Shown piece after piece: positions 63,679 to 64,000 of a DNA stretch of 64,000 nucleotides. The notes under the pieces are model-generated. The model saw only the letters and a program-made list of their open reading frames with translations. It made no database searches and was not told the origin of the DNA. Position numbers and translations under genes: made by a program. The stretch's first letter is position 1; each line of letters starts with the position of its first letter. This stretch comes from Ga0077555 sp963761475 (lineage in GTDB: Bacteria > Pseudomonadota > Alphaproteobacteria > Rhizobiales > Hyphomicrobiaceae), in contig CAVXGT010000033.1 of NCBI GenBank assembly GCA_963761475.1, positions 33,004 through 97,003 on the forward strand, written 5' to 3'.

Positions 63679-64000
63679 ATGTACGCCATAAGACTGCTTG
63701 CATGGATTGGGTTCGTTCTCGTCGTGGGGCCGGACACGCCCGTGCAGCTTGCAATATCATTGCGTTCATCGCGCCATCGGTCTCGATCTCGCCGGCGATC
63801 ATCAACCTCGGCACCAATGTCGCGCCAACGGCCGTTTCGGTGACGGTGTCGGCCACCTATTTCAAGCTTGGGAATGGGCCCTGCTCCACCACCGACAGTG
63901 TGGTGTTTGCCTCACCCTTGACGCTGACCGGTCCTGGCGGAGCACTGTTGAACTACACGGTAACGCCGGCAGGTGGCGTGCCGAGTTTCCCGCCTGCCAA
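63679..64000 (+). CDS. Second pilus subunit or tip protein (3' partial, frameshift)
   Basis: Begins MYAIRLLAWIGFVLVVG, a signal peptide, but the frame is broken near 63728. Family-like sequence AGHARAACNIIAFIAPSVSI continues in another frame, then INLGTNVAPTAVSVTVSATY and FASPLTLTGPGGALLNYTVT to the window edge. The break is in the GGGG run at 63726 to 63729 (one base too few or two too many). Cysteines at the mature N-terminus and in GPCSTT fit a spore-coat-U-type subunit. The rest lies outside the window. Confidence 0.6.

Overview
The window is GC-rich, densely coded DNA from a free-living alphaproteobacterium, most likely order Hyphomicrobiales. The grounds are a complete urt/ure urea locus, two FYDLN-type acidic zinc-ribbon proteins, an aroA/FYDLN divergent pair, a BamB/YfgM pair and many CoA-ester catabolic genes. 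The species cannot be named from the sequence alone. There is no rRNA, phage, insertion sequence or CRISPR array. Two tRNA genes are present: Leu-GAG and Ala-GGC.

Layout. 0-11.5 kb: urea uptake and hydrolysis on the + strand, urtA (5' end cut by the window)-urtB-C-D-E, then ureD-A-hupE/ureJ-B-C-E-F-G, many genes overlapping by ATGA. UrtABCDE imports urea, UreABC hydrolyses it, and UreDEFG with the HupE-like permease supply and insert nickel. 11.6-21 kb: lactonase-like propeller, LLM flavin oxidoreductase, alpha/beta hydrolase, AbrB-type membrane protein, concentrative nucleoside transporter, acyl-CoA synthetase, DUF423 protein and MFS transporter. 21-26.8 kb: FYDLN protein, cold-shock protein, a small conserved-looking gene coupled to a secreted cysteine-repeat protein, and a YgiQ-type radical SAM protein. 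27-33 kb: AtzG-like/amidase pair, two acyl-CoA dehydrogenases and a broken glycosyltransferase. 33.9-44.6 kb: housekeeping block with bamB, yfgM-like, nnrU-like, rnd, aspS, tRNA-Leu, a Tim44-like protein, aroA (frameshifted) and a second FYDLN protein. 44.8-59 kb: tRNA-Ala, D-aminoacylase-like amidohydrolase, Baeyer-Villiger monooxygenase, a two-barrel outer-membrane protein, a YHS protein, then a run that looks catabolic: TauD-like dioxygenase, an unrecognised protein, thiolase-fold protein, DUF35 partner, LLM oxidoreductase, alpha/beta hydrolase and a MATE-like exporter. 59.4-64 kb: a chaperone-usher pilus operon running off the right edge.

Five genes (acyl-CoA dehydrogenase at 30.2 kb, glycosyltransferase at 32 kb, aroA at 43 kb, Baeyer-Villiger monooxygenase at 47 kb, the last pilus gene at 63.7 kb) contain small frameshifts, mostly beside short homopolymers. 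Family-typical sequence continues in another frame after each. Because aroA is normally indispensable, sequence error is at least as likely as gene decay. The most interesting signals are an in-frame, compositionally odd insertion in aspS, the two-gene unit with seven cysteine repeats, the Cys-less thiolase/DUF35 module with its unknown upstream partner, and the two-barrel surface protein.
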